Positions 22,257-34,168 of a stretch of DNA of 64,000 bases are shown here, in pieces; position 1 is the stretch's first letter; every line of letters starts with the position of its first letter. Position numbers and translations under genes: made by a program. The DNA is taken from assembly GCA_026119935.1 (NCBI GenBank), contig JALRMH010000041.1:186001-250000 (forward strand), read 5' to 3'. A model generated the notes under the pieces. The model was not told where the DNA came from, ran no database searches, and saw only the letters and a list, made by a program, of their open reading frames with translations. The stretch is from Endothia cerciana (Eukaryota; Ascomycota; Sordariomycetes; Diaporthales; Cryphonectriaceae).

Positions 22257-23297
22257 GGGACCGGCGTTGGAAAATGAGCAGTTGGGTGGTCTTCTGACAG
22301 ATTCATCTTCTGGGGAATTATAGAAGATTTTATAATTCTATAAGTGTTGGGAAAATAATGACAAAGCACTACAGTGGTCATCCAGGAGTTCCTGATTGGC
22401 CCAGCCGTGGCCCCAGATGGATCCCGGGCTCTGCGAGCCATTAGGGATAAGATCTGACCTGGTAGCTGGTGTCCCCCGGCGCATCATTTCCCTTGACTCT
22501 CGGCTTTCTTACCAGCGTCAGCATGCCTCGTGCTCGAATCGCTGGCCCTGGGCAGGGATCAGGTAGACATCAACAACACCTGTGAGCCTTGGCCTCGAGA
22601 TTGGACTGATGAAGGCGGACCAAACGAAGAGAGAAACATGGTAGCAATTTATCTAGACTTAATATCCCTATGTCTCCCACGAAAGCCATGCATTGTGCGT
22701 CCAACATCACTGCTGTTCGTTTGTACTGTCCAGCCTATCTATTTAGGTGGGTGATTACACTGGCACAGATGCTTTCGGCCTCGCGGACAACCAACTAACT
22801 TGCAATATGAAACCATGTTATGGGCCATGAAGACTTGATCCTGGGAGGCGCCTCTTGTACCTCTCGGGTTCGTCTCCCCTGGGACCAGTGTGCGGTCCTC
22901 GAAAGCTCGTTATGTCCTTCCTTCCCCTTCCCTGACCTGGCCTTTCTCTAGGTGCCAGAAGTCGAGGAGCAACGTCAGAGTAAGCAAAGGTCACCCGTTG
23001 GTTCTTTCTCGCGATACCGACTTAGAAGGGGCGGATGGGTGCCCATCGACCGACAGCAAAATAAATAAACATGTCTCCCAGCAGGCAAATGCAACCCTTT
23101 TTGTTTTTCTCTTTTCTTCAACCACATCGGCAACGTTGAACTGGATACACACGACACAATACTTGAAACCAACAGTTGATTCAACACTTGACATCAACTG
23201 CATGTCAGAGCTCAAAGTTTTTTCGTTGCTCAAAGTCTGAAGACAACAGTCAAATTGCACACCCTCAAACTTTGTACCATCACGCTCATCGTCCAAC
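22257..23297. promoter_or_regulatory. Divergent intergenic region, MFS / small membrane protein
   Basis: About 1 kb without a supported gene, between two divergent ATGs. The last 200 nt before 23298 are rich in CT and AAC, as in fungal 5' leaders. No specific site was identified. Confidence 0.35.
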
Positions 23298-24128
23298 ATG
23301 GCTGCCTTTCCTCTTTTGACGGAGAACCAAGCTAAGTTTCTCATCGGCGTGGTCCCAATCATGATCGCGCTTTTCACGGCAGCCGGCGCCTTGTTCCTGT
23401 TCGAGGAAAGCACAGAAAAGAGCGAAAGCTTGACCACTGCCCTGATCAATGGCCCTTTAGGCCTTTCTGTCACCAACAGCGCCATTTCGTTAGTTTTTAC
23501 TTACGTGCTGCCACAGGTTCACGGTGAACAGAGAGATCTTCCAGTCGCTCAGCCACCCGACGATAACAACGGTAACAACAACAGCGAACGCATGCGAGGC
23601 AAGGTTCTGATTTGGTTGACTATTTGGCTGTCCTACCTTAGCTTCGACACTTTAATGGCGGCTGTCGTTACGTTCTTCGTCGTCCGCGGCCCCAAGTACC
23701 GTATAAGCTTTTGGTGTGGAATCACCTTCGGCGGTCTTATCGTTGCCGCGCACTTGTACCTCCTATCTTTCAAGATTCGATGGATCCTACGGGAGGTTAT
23801 CTCCGGCATCTTGGGGTGTCTCAACAGCATATTGGTGAAGTACGGCAAGCCAATTGGCGAGTGCATATGGCACACCATGTCAACTTTGAGCAGTTGGATA
23901 CGCAATGGATTCACAGCCATTGCAGAGCTTATTTCTGGTTGTTTCAAACCGATTGGCCATTGGACTTCGAAGAAACGGGATGCCATGCATCGTCGCAGGC
24001 AAGCGGTCATGAGAGCTATGTCTCTACAGACAAAATGCTGCCTGGAACAAAATGGCGATTCAGTTGGACCGTTTGTCCCGGCCACACGAATTGACCACGG
24101 CTACACGAATAGATCGGAACCTTTGTGA
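23298..24128 (+). CDS. Unrecognised four-helix membrane protein, 276 residues
   Basis: A single exon with a clear ATG (GTCCAACATGGCTG context) and TGA. I do not recognise a family. There are four hydrophobic stretches: residues about 15-36 (FLIGVVPIMIALFTAAGALF), 58-72, 100-127 (WLTIWLSYLSFDTLMAAVVTFF) and 135-160 (FWCGITFGGLIVAAHLYLL). A polar loop with an Asn/Asp run (DDNNGNNNSE) lies between helices 2 and 3. The C-terminal third is basic (KKRDAMHRRRQ) and probably cytoplasmic. The arrangement resembles small fungal plasma-membrane proteins of unknown function seen in accessory regions. No signal peptide distinct from helix 1 is seen. Confidence 0.7.
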   Translation: MAAFPLLTENQAKFLIGVVPIMIALFTAAGALFLFEESTEKSESLTTALINGPLGLSVTNSAISLVFTYVLPQVHGEQRDLPVAQPPDDNNGNNNSERMRGKVLIWLTIWLSYLSFDTLMAAVVTFFVVRGPKYRISFWCGITFGGLIVAAHLYLLSFKIRWILREVISGILGCLNSILVKYGKPIGECIWHTMSTLSSWIRNGFTAIAELISGCFKPIGHWTSKKRDAMHRRRQAVMRAMSLQTKCCLEQNGDSVGPFVPATRIDHGYTNRSEPL

Positions 24129-26536
24129 GCGTCCTTCGAGTAGACCACTTATTATTGGATGAGATATTGGCTTTTCAGCCTAGAAATCCACATTGTTCCG
24201 CCCATATTTGTCCTACTACACTTCATGGTGAACTTGCTGCTAATTTGTGCCCACTGAACATCGATCCGCCCACTCTGTTTCCACCCAGGCTGCAACACTC
24301 GTAATGCGTGCACGACGTAGCCATATCAGCCCGCCCGTGCTATATCGCCGGTCAAAATCGACAAGTCGTTCGGCTCAACGATCTGATCAAATACTCCGGC
24401 AGTGGAGATGTTTAGAGACCTAGGAAGCAATTCGATCCGGTGTATACCCCACTTCTTCTAATTCACGAACACCACAACAAGCACAGGCATCACCATGTTC
24501 CCAGATCACTAGAGGCTGTACAACCCATGGGGTGAATTACACTTCCCCACGTGACTGCACCGAAAATTAGAATATTGTCAGTTGCTGAGGGCCCTGGATT
24601 CATGGGGCCTCGCGTCTTGATACTTGTAAATGTGAGGCGGACGGCAGGTTGGCTTCAAGACTGCCATTCGAGCTGCGGCATGCCGCGATGGTCATCCATG
24701 CGTGCTACTCGAGCCCATCTCCGGCGTGGGAGGTGTCAGCTATTGTCTCCCCGCTCAACGATGAGCGAAGACTCGTGGGACTGGTCCCGCGGCCAAACTC
24801 GCCGACGCCGTCAATGCATACAGGAGGAGGCTTCGGCCGTTTGGTGTAGCGTCACGGGTGGCGGGAGAGCATGTGAACTGCATACCTGTGCTTGTAGGGG
24901 CCTCCTGTGTCTAGTCCTCCTGGGATCGTAAATTCTACCCTGGTTCTTAGCTCAGCAAGTGCAAAATCACGGGAAATTGTCAGCTCCAAACAACTGAACG
25001 GCCGAAGCCTACTTCAACCCCCAGTAACGACCCGATATGCGACGCTAATGGCGTCTGGATGCCTACATGGTGTAGTGGACTGTCTTTTTGGAACAAGTAC
25101 TCTTCCTTGCTTGTCACATTGCCCGAGGCAGCTGGGTATGATACGGGAAGTGTGGATTGGATCTCATCCTCGTCTTGATACGCGACGAGTAGCGTAATGA
25201 GATATCTTTCCTGCCCCTGCGAGTTGGGTTGATTAGGACGGCTTGAGCAGCTCACCCTATGTGCATGATATTCAGCGCCCAGCCGGCACGCCCTTGAAAT
25301 GGGGCTTTCTCCATCAACTACAGGCAACGCTATGTGGCCTGGCGTGGATGTAGACACGTGTATTGCAAGAGACTACCCTCTACGCAGCTATATAGCCACC
25401 ATCATTCCTAGTCAGCACTGGGAATGGCCATGATTTTATCGTTTGCATATGTACTTTACTCACTACCTAATGGTATGGTCTCTCTCAGAATCGTACACAT
25501 TACCGTCTACATCATTCCGTGTCGATACCTGATATCATATGCCGTTGAGGCTGGGCTCGTCGTTGCAGCGCTGGAGGGTAGTATCCATCGCACGCTTAAC
25601 GACTTCTAGAGCCCTCAACAATTCCTAGAAGGCTACATTTGTGCGGACAAGCCCTGCAAGCTGGCAACATGTTGCCTGATAAAATAGACAGCCTGTTTCT
25701 CGTTCCGGAAAGGATGAGCATGCCTTGTTGTTCTCGAACACCTGGGCATGGTCCTCTAGATGTTGGCGGCGTAGCCGGGTGCTTGCGTCCACCTAATTGG
25801 TTTCTTGTTTCCGCCTTGCATTGTTGTTCAGTCCCTCCCCGTATCGACATAAGGGACCATCGTTTGAAAAGAATTTGCCCACCGGCGGCACTCATTGTAT
25901 GTCTATTCGGAGAGGTCTCGGAGCTCTACGAGGCTCGATGTCGCGTGGCTCGTTGGCGGTGGGGACAGGCTCGTTCCCGACTCGCGGGCGCTTCCCCGAA
26001 GCTTCCGGGGTTACTGTCAGGGTCACCATTTAGGAGGAAGCTTTGAAGTTAGCATTTTCGATCAGGAGTGCCTCGATCAACCGGTTGGCGTGTCGGAAGG
26101 TATCGCGAAGGCCGTGACAGCAGGTAATCAAGTCTGCAAGATTCCTGTTCAGGCCCCACACGTTGAGCATAGAGACTCAAAAGGCTTAAGTTCTTCCTGT
26201 CACTGTGCTTCAAAGCTGTGCCCCGGCCTGCATTAATCAAACAGTCGAGCTTGATTAGTAGTTGTTTCCAGGCATCAATACAAAAATCTTATGACCAACA
26301 TCCGTTTTAAGATTGAGAGGCCTTCTTAGATCACTTTCCAAAAACGGGGTGATGACGAGGAGCCGATCCCTCTTCAAGTTTCAAGCTATTCGGGACATTC
26401 CGAGCCGATGACCTCGGGTCGGACTTACGATACTCGCGGGCAGCAGCCAACGATATAACCCCTCTCCACTAGATCACCAACATGATGAATATCGATCGAT
26501 CTTGACAGCGCGTAATCCTTCGAACATCAAATAGGC
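24129..26536. other. 2.4-kb gene-poor stretch
   Basis: No supported gene. A minus-strand frame (24980-25357; ...GHIALPVVDGESPISRACRLG..., ...RYLITLLVAYQDEDE...) looks more protein-like than its surroundings and could be a relic of a repeat protein, but it has no complete domain. Plus-strand frames at 25639-26236 overlap in three phases and show no family. Confidence 0.4.
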
Positions 26537-27785
26537 ATGACCGAATCAACCACAACAAGCCTGCCCGGGCGCCCGGCGGACATGGCGGAACCCACGAAGA
26601 AGCCAGGCTTCGACCCCGTGGCATTCATAGAGCCTCACATCCTCGCAAAGCTGGACCCGGAGTGGGTGAGCATCTTCACCGAGCAGATGAACACCAACCC
26701 GCCGCCCCCGCGCGAGAAGATGACCATCGAGGCGATCCGGGCTAATGAGAAGCTGTTGGCCCCCCCTTGTTACCTGGACACCAAGGGCTATCCACGAACT
26801 GTGGATAAGGAGGTTGTCTCTGAGGACGGTGCTATGATACCAGTCAGGATCTACTACCCGGACGAGTCGAAATATGGTCCTGGGCCCTATGCGGTGCATC
26901 TTAATTTCCATGGTAAGCAGATTGTTCGAGACGTGAACCACACCAAAAACCCTGGCATTGACGAGTACTCCAGGCGGTGGGTTTGTGCTTGGAAGCCTGG
27001 CGAACGAGTCAACTCTGTGTATGAGCATGTGCGACGGTGCAGGCATCGCGGTCATTGACGTGAATTACCGCCACTGTCCCGGTACATCTCCGCTTACAAT
27101 ATCCTCATGCACTTTTGGGAGGTGGGAAGGCGGAGGGAGGGTTCGATACTGACAATCAGTTTCACCAGAAACCGTCTGGGGTAAATGCTTCCAGGACGCC
27201 TTCGCCGCACTACAGTGGGCCCGCGCCGAGTCCGCCGTCCTCAACCTAAACCCCTCGTCAGTCTCCCTCGGCGGCATCTCCGCCGGCGGCACCATCACCA
27301 TCGTCCTGTCGCACCTCGCGCGCGACGCCGGGATCCCGCTCAGGCTCATCATGCCGTCCGTGCCCGGGACCACCAAGGGCCTCGCCTACAAGCACCTTAG
27401 CGAATCGCCCTATCACTCGCTCTACGAGTTCTACCGCGGGCCCGTGCTGCCGTGGGCCGGCATCCAGTGGTTTGGCAGCCTGTCGCAGCCGCAGGACAAG
27501 ATCGACGAGCTGCGGGCCATGTGGCCCGCGTGGTGGTTCGAGCCGCTGGCCGCGACGAACTGGGAGGGGCTGTGTCCTGCGTTCATCCGGACGGGCGAGT
27601 GTGACCCGCTGAGGGACGAGGGGGAGGCTTATGGGAGAAAATTGGTGGAGGCGGGGGTCAAGGTCACGTTTAAGAGGTATCGGGGATCAGTGCACACGTT
27701 CATGTCCTTCCCGGGGCTGAAGAAAAAGCAAGAGTATGACGCGGATGCGATTGCTGCATTGAAGGAGGCGCACAAGCCGACATAG
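26537..27785 (+). CDS. HSL-type alpha/beta hydrolase (esterase/lipase)
   Basis: Three exons (26537-26912, 26974-27081, 27169-27785) encode 366 residues. The HGGGF oxyanion-hole motif is rebuilt across intron 1 (NFH|GGGFVLGS). The nucleophile elbow is GISAGG, in place of the usual GDSAGG but still GxSxG. The acid is probably in ECDPLRDEG and the histidine in SVHTFMSFPG near the C-terminus. This is the hormone-sensitive-lipase (alpha/beta hydrolase fold 3) family: hydrolysis of carboxylic esters or amides of small molecules. There is no signal peptide, so it is intracellular. The gene converges with the UstYa-like gene with 221 bp between stops. A tailoring or detoxifying role in the block is inferred. 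The gene is intact and GC-rich compared with its surroundings. Confidence 0.93.
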
Positions 27786-28006
27786 GAGTATAAGTAGGAT
27801 TTTAGGCACATCGACCAGATATGAGATTTACTTCCAGAGCCAAGTACAGCAGAAGGGTTAATCGCCTCCCACCTGGCCCATCCGGGAGGGGGGGGATATC
27901 GATTCCCAGTACATTTCTCCTGATATACTTTTCTATATTTGAGAGAAGGGGTGACAATGGAAGACTCCATGCCTTGAGATGAAGAGTTTGGAGATTAATT
28001 GGAACG

Positions 28007-29117
28007 TCACAGATCCTCGACCGTATAAGCCCAATCCGCAGGTGGCTGTACCTGGATCTTGTCCCACGCCTCACTTGGCGGCAGTCCCGTATAATCCACA
28101 ATCTTCCCGTCCTCAACGTGTGTTCTTTGGTTACCCTCCACATGGCGGTCATAAGCCCACTCGCTGATGAGATCAAAATTCCGGCACACGTGCAGTGTCT
28201 CGGGACGGATAGTCATCTGCGACGCCTCGATCCACTCCCATGTCGTCGCAGATGTATCGGCATGACACAGAATGTCGCGCCGGACGGTCTCCAGGCAGTG
28301 GTCGACGTGATGCCACTTGTGGTAGTCGACGGTGCCGTCCGGGTTAACTATGGAGGCGTTGTAGCGCCGGGGGTAGATGTTGCGCCTGAGGACGGAGAGG
28401 CAGTGGAGCACGTGGAAGACGGAGAGTCCTACCACATAGTCATTCGTGTGCTCCTTTGAGGGGGCGTGCTCCGTTGCGAAGGGGAGCCTTTCGGCAGTCT
28501 GCTGGTCTATCCAGAGGTAGTTGCCATCTGTGAACGGCTGAGGATCAGTGAATGGTTCTGTGCATGGGTTTGAGGGGCTTCTTTGCCTCACCTTCATACT
28601 TATTCCACAGGCTGTCTTTGTGGGCGTCTGGCCAGCCTTGGTGTTCCGAGTCGGGAAAATCCTCGCTGGCATAGGTTGTCTCTACCCTATACTCTATCGC
28701 TTCTTCGGCCAGCGCTACATATAAATTCCAATTAGCATAATGTCAAGATCGCCCGTAGATTGCGCCCCAAGTGAAAGCTAACTCACTATACATCAGTTCA
28801 GCGCCGGAACCATGCGACGCCGGCGGTCTCGAGTCTCGCATCCAAGCTAGCGAGATCACCGTGACTACCAATATCAGGTTGATGATCCAGGGAAGCAGGC
28901 GGCAAGCGGCTGTAAGAAAGTGACCTGCTCCTCTTCTGGATAGTCTCTGCGCTGGATTCGCACTCGGAGCGTCCCACTTCAGCTTCCGTCTCAAGAGCGA
29001 CAATGCCTCACTCGCACCTGCGTTACCACACTCGACGTCTGTTTCGCTTCCCTCAACGCCGTCGACTGATGATCCCTCGGCGATGGGGTCTAATGGCTTG
29101 ATGACTTCGTACGACAT
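28007..29117 (-). CDS. UstYa-like (DUF3328) oxidase
   Basis: Three exons (minus strand: 29117-28787, 28714-28592, 28527-28007) give 324 residues; phases close. A cytoplasmic N-terminus of about 60 residues precedes one transmembrane helix (LLPWIINLILVVTVISLAW). The lumenal domain carries the two family signatures HVLHC (H190, H193, C194) and HVDHC (H225, H228, C229), plus DGNYLWIDQQT and the CHADTS block. UstYa-family proteins catalyse oxidative cyclisation, chlorination or related steps on ribosomal peptides (ustiloxin, cyclochlorotine types) and on some other metabolites. I searched the window for a precursor with a signal peptide and Lys-Arg-spaced repeats, and for UstQ-like tyrosinases, and saw none. 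Function here is therefore open. The gene is intact. Confidence 0.94.
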
Positions 29118-29640
29118 GGCTGCAGCGGCGCGGGAAGACAACTACGTGTCAGGAGAATCGCGATTTGCGCACTCTCGTATCAGATTGTCAATCGAGAAGA
29201 GTCGACGCTTTACGTGGAACACAAAGAAAACGGTGTGGCTATTGCAACCCCTTTGAGGCAAAGTCTATTGTGTGCCCAGTTCGGAATAGCGCCGAGAGTG
29301 TGATCGACGTGAGGGCGCTGCCATGTCAGCTGGAAGAAAGAGGAATTGGCTGCAACCAGCAAGAACGGACCATAACTAGCAGATCGTCTTCGATATGAGG
29401 AGATGACAGCATTCTCACACCATAACCAGTGCGAAACATATTTTATTCTCGACTTCAGCGGTACTAACGGCCTCGCTACTAACAATATCTGAAGAATAGA
29501 AGTACTCATGGCAAGCGGAAGAATCCTCCTCTGCCAAATTCTTTCCGAATATATATGTGGCCCAGAAACCAATAATGTCGATCGCCACTAGACTCGCCTC
29601 TCGCGAGACCGAGGTTGTGGTTCCTGTATAACCTGGGCCC
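29118..29640. other. Intergenic region, UstYa-like / receptor-like gene
   Basis: About 520 bp between the UstYa-like start and the stop of the next minus-strand gene. No gene is supported; a minus frame at 29415-29891 is an out-of-phase overlap of the receptor-like gene. Confidence 0.35.
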
Positions 29641-30981
29641 TCACAGAGTACCATGGGACCCGTGATAGCCGTGAAGGTCCGGGTAAGAACCAGAAGTTTC
29701 GACATTGACTTCAGAATTTGACTTCGCAGGTCTTCTGAGCTCAGGATAGGCAAGTTCTTGTGTGATGGAACCGAAAGTGTGGTCTCGGGCTTTTTGTCCC
29801 GGCATGCTTTTCTTGGAACAACATAAATGGCCACCACTGCCCGCTCCCAGGTGTCTGGCTTGAAGCCATTCGAGGATAGAGGATTCGCCAATGGTGGTTC
29901 TCAAGAAAGCCACGAAGGCAGGCATGGCGCCTACGATGATGGCGATGTTGTTTTCGATCATGACCGCAATGGAGATACATGCTTGCATCCAGGTAGAGTC
30001 ATTGACGATGCCTTTGAGTAGTGCTACCCGAAAGTAAAGAGTAGCACAGCTAGCACCAACCGCACTTTGGCGAGGATAAATAGTTAGCAATAAAGTCGAG
30101 AAAGCAGAGGCTGTTAGGCAACATTGGGAATCTTACATCAATGACGTCCCGAAGACTACGATGAGCTGTAGACGCCTCGAAAATTCCATCTGTAAGTTCC
30201 AAAGAAAAGGTAGTGGGAGAAGGAAAATGTAAAAATCCAACAAGACCGCGACAGCGCCCTGTGCGACCCCCCAGGATGCCCCTTTCTCTGGCCGTAGGTT
30301 GACGTATAGAGAGTCCCAAGCCTCGCCAGCGTGCGGCGCTCCGTAATACGCTGCCACTGGGATGGAAGACCAATATGCCGCAAATGAGACAGACAATCCG
30401 ATATAAACAGCGACACGCATGCCCTGGTTGATTCCGAAGATTTGTAGGTACATTAGGAAAATGGCTGCCTTTGCAAAAAAATTGGAGGGGTCCAAATAAT
30501 GTGAGCGACGTGAAGAGAAATTTGAGATACTCCGCGTCGAACCAGCAGGCAGGCGTGTCCCATCGGTGTCGATTATATCTGCTGTCTGTTGAGATATTCA
30601 GCTCAGTGAAACTCCTCAGGGTAAGGCCAGGTTGGAGACCGAGTGAGGACCTACAGACGAGCACCACAGTAGTGTAAGTAATCGACATAAGAGTCGCGAG
30701 CGCCGCAGAATCTGTAAGATTGTTAGGATCAGGCCATCTGGAGGCCATCGTAAGGGCTCATTGAGAAGCAAGGAAACCTCACAGTCAGCCAGGTGCAGCT
30801 TATTCCAGTGGACGGAAAATCTTGCCAAGGTGAAAAGGACAGCGAGGACCGTCATGGAGATGCCTACTGCCAAAGAAGTTGGCTGGAGCGTCATTGGGTT
30901 GATCAAGTTTGATGCCTGCCCGGCGGGAGGCACCCCAGCCGGGTACAGGCAAAGATCGATGGTAGCCGCCGTTGAGTTCAT
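29641..30981 (-). pseudogene. Rhodopsin/PTH11-like integral membrane protein, 1-bp frameshift
   Basis: Exons on the minus strand are 30981-30783, 30711-30137 and 30064-29641. Introns of 71 and 72 nt have GTGAGG and GTAAGA donors and CTAAC-like branches. The product would be 398 residues with seven hydrophobic segments, a WDTPACWFDAEYLKFLFTSLTLFGP block and a hydrophilic, Ser/His-rich tail (SYPDLHGYHGSHGTL). This is the fungal rhodopsin-domain or PTH11-related class, putative surface receptors. In exon 2 the frame breaks at a run of four C (plus-strand G at 30487-30490). With three, SLTLFGPSNFFAKAAIFLMYL reads straight through; with four it terminates early. Exon arithmetic agrees: 1,198 nt as written, one too many. 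It is either a fresh knockout or a homopolymer sequencing error. Confidence 0.82.
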
Positions 30982-32930
30982 GTTGCCGAGAGCTTGAAAA
31001 GCACACTAGATTGATTTCAATGTAAGTCCGACCAAGAGGGCTCCATGGAAACACTGTCTCCCAGACTGAATGAGAAAATATAAGATGGGAACCCTCGGGG
31101 GTCGGAGCATTAAGTTCTAATCAGCGTGAGGTGGATTATGGGTTTTAGCACTTCAGATCCCTTAGAAACTCTGTCAGAGAGAAGGCACCTTCCACCAAGG
31201 GTTGCCGTCGTACCATTCAAGGTGCATGCGCAAGTATGGCCCCCAACGGTAGCGTCTCCCTCCACCCTGCGTCTACTATCCTTCCAGGGCTGGGGCATCC
31301 GTGCCAACCCTCCTCAGGCTTCAACTTCGTCAAGTTGTATCTGCGCCAAGTGCTACAGCCTGCTTGACCATCTTACGGGGAAACGGGGTAATTGAGATGA
31401 GGGGGTTCAGTTCAAGTTGAGGGCGGATATTGCTTATTGGCGATGTCGCAATGCCATATCGAGTCTGGCTTGACTATAGCTCCTATAGAGCCTAGAGCCG
31501 GGTGAGCCATGTTCGCTGGAACAAGCATAACAATGCAGTGGAGCAGGCCTCGACCATGCCGTGAAGAGAATTGCTGCGGGGGAGCTCAGAGCATGCTCCA
31601 GGTGCTGTAGGAAGGAGCCTGCGGGGAAACGGGAAGGGAGGGTGGGTAGCACAGAACTGTATAACAGGGCGAAGAGATATGTCGTCCTTGGGAAGATTCT
31701 CGACAAGCCGGGCCAGGCCCTCGTGAGGTCCGCCGTATATTTCAGCCAGGAGGTATTTGATGCACTTTCTTCTGCACTCTGGCCTGTGCGAAAGGTCTCC
31801 GCTCAGAGCCTGAAAATTGAAAGTCCAAGTCTTAAGGATGACGAATCCCTGATGAGCGCCCTTCGTGCTTCCATTTGCGCCCTCACTTGCTGCATGTGTC
31901 ATCTGGGCCCCGGAAGAGCGGAGGTGCCCAAGGGCACTGGAAAGGCTCCTCGTGATGGCATGGGAGTGGCCATTAGGATTGCTTATGTCGGCTTTGCCAT
32001 TCGGGTCCTCGCAGACGTACGAGAGAGCTGTCTAGACGACACGAGAGTGTGTCGGCCCATCCTCCCGGCAGTAACGCTGACAACCGACCCTTCCCCTCAT
32101 TCGTAGAGGAAGGGTCAGTGAGCAATATCAGTCCAATGGAGGAAGGGAAAAGAGGAGAAGAAAAAAACAGTCATTTCGATCACTGCTCTAGAAGTTAGGA
32201 GTAGGAACCAGGGAATACGCCTAGGCCTCTGTCGGGCCCTCTGGCTTGGCTGAGTGAGCTGAGCGCTGCAGTGGAAGAAGGAAAACCAACCCCCTGGGCT
32301 CCATACAGCTTGGTGCTGACACAAACATAAGTATGAGAGAGGAGGAAAGACAAGAGAGAAGTTACAGCAGGGGGGAACAGGGTATCAATAGGAAAGATGA
32401 TTGCGAGACATGAGATGAGAGACAGATAAGGCACTAGCCAAACAACCTCCACGAATGGATGTGGTCTTCAGGGTTGGGGTTGACCAGCCTGGCACGCGTT
32501 GAGGGTGGGGCTGTGATGATGGGAGGGGATGGTGGTGGATGGCTATGGAGGATGACCCCCTGTCGGTGACGCACTGACACTCACTAGCTCCAGACCCACC
32601 CTGTTACCCACCTACCAGTGCACGCACTGTAGGTGCCAGTTGCCAGTTGCCAGGTGCCAGGCGAGGAGAGGCCTCAGGGAACTGCACCTTCGTCACCAGC
32701 CAAGCCACTTTTGCAATCAACTGCCAACTTCTCGCAACGTTGTCGGACCCTACCTACTTGGATTCCTCCCATCTGGCCTTTTTTGTCTCATACAAACCCA
32801 CCACATCCCCAGCCCACAACCACCAGACCTGCTCCTACAAGCTCAACATATCCTCCACGATATTATCTCTCTCGTCACAGCATCTCGAGCTCGGTCTCCG
32901 CCCGCCAGGTCGAGCTACCGCACCTCCACA
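30982..32930. other. 1.9-kb intergenic region
   Basis: No supported gene. Frames at 31110-32106 lie in three overlapping phases without a domain. The last 300 nt (32640-32930) are C/T-rich with CCAG repeats and look like the promoter and 5' leader of the Pom33 gene. Confidence 0.4.
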
Positions 32931-34168
32931 ATGGCTCCCCCGCCTCCGGCGAGTATGCCTCTGACGCAACGTCTCTTGACCGTTGCCCAGACCCTTCAGT
33001 GTACGTTCGTCTGTCTTCTAAGGATAATGCACTGTCTGCCTCGACTTGGTACTAATTCGTGGTAACCGAACAGTTGCCTGGTTCATTGGGTACGTGTCGC
33101 TCCCCGCCTCCACGCTCGACCAAGCTCTCCCAACACCGTGTCTCGCCCGACCACCATCTCCACAACCCTCACATGACCAAGTTCTTGACTAGGTCTGGCC
33201 GGGGTCGGGCATTTTGTCACCAGAGAAGAGAAGAGCACACTCGCCACGCAAGAGACTCTGGCTCTGCAGTAGATCGGTTTGCTGATTTGTTACCTTGGGC
33301 AGCCACCTCACCCTTATCTTCTGCACCTTCCGATACTTCTTGTCGTGGCTGCGCATGAACTACTACACCCGCATGGCCCAGTTCTCCTACCGCACGGCCT
33401 TCATCGCCGCCGCTGCCACCTACGGGATCGTCGTCTACAAGACCCTGCGCGCTCGGTCCAAGGCCGGCATGAAGTTGACCCCCCAGGTCGCCATCTCTCT
33501 CGTGGCAGATGAGAATGTCCAGTACCTGCGTACGTACCTGTCCGAACCATCTTGCCCCTGTGCCGCTTCTTCACCGTGTGGTGGACGTATCCAGCTGACT
33601 CGACCCTGGCGCAGTCTTGGCCCTCGTCTGGCTCTTCTCCCCCCAGGTGCCCGTGGCCATGCTCCCTTATGGTGTCTACTCCATCTTTCACTTCGCGACC
33701 TACACCCGCTCCACCGTCATTCCGACCATCATCCCTCCCACCCAGACTGCTCCCGCTGATGGCGCTACCCCGGGCGCCAAGCCCCAGTACAAGAACCACC
33801 CCATCGCCGATGCTATCGGAAACTTCGTCAAGGAGTACTATGACCTGTCCATGTCTGTCGTCGCTGGTCTCGAGGTCTTCGTCTGGATCAGGCTGCTTAT
33901 CTCGGCCATCCTTTTCCAGCGTAGGAGCTGGATCCTGCTGGCCATCTACACGGCCTTCCTGCGCGCCCGCTTCAGCCAGAGCGCTCACGTTCAGAACTCT
34001 CTCGCCAACCTCGAGGCGAGGATCGACAATCAGGTCGGAGCTCAGGGAACGCCGCCAGTGGCCAGGCAGATCTGGGATGGTGTCAAGGGTGGCGTGAGGC
34101 AGTTCCACTCGGCCACCGACTTGAGTAGATACTCTGGCGGCGCTGCCGCCCCGAAGAAGACCTCCTAA
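32931..34168 (+). CDS. Pom33/TMEM33-family nuclear-envelope protein
   Basis: Four exons (32931-33000, 33074-33089, 33303-33529, 33615-34168) encode 288 residues; exon 2 is a 16-nt micro-exon (phase checked). The reading AQTLQFAWFIGHLTLIFCTFRYFLSWLRMNYYTRMAQ, ENVQYLLLALVWLFSPQ, VAMLPYGVYSIFHFATYTRS and IRLLISAILFQRRSWILL matches the Pom33/Per33 (yeast), Tts1 (fission yeast) and TMEM33 family. These are ER and nuclear-envelope membrane proteins that help place nuclear pores and shape ER tubules. There are about four membrane segments and a cytoplasmic basic C-terminus ending in APKKTS. Intron 2 (213 nt) is unusually long for the window. It is a core gene and marks the end of the accessory block. 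Confidence 0.92.

Noticed and set aside
29415..29891. 158-codon minus frame overlapping the receptor-like gene
   Set aside because: It is out of phase with the spliced receptor reading, which has the family match.
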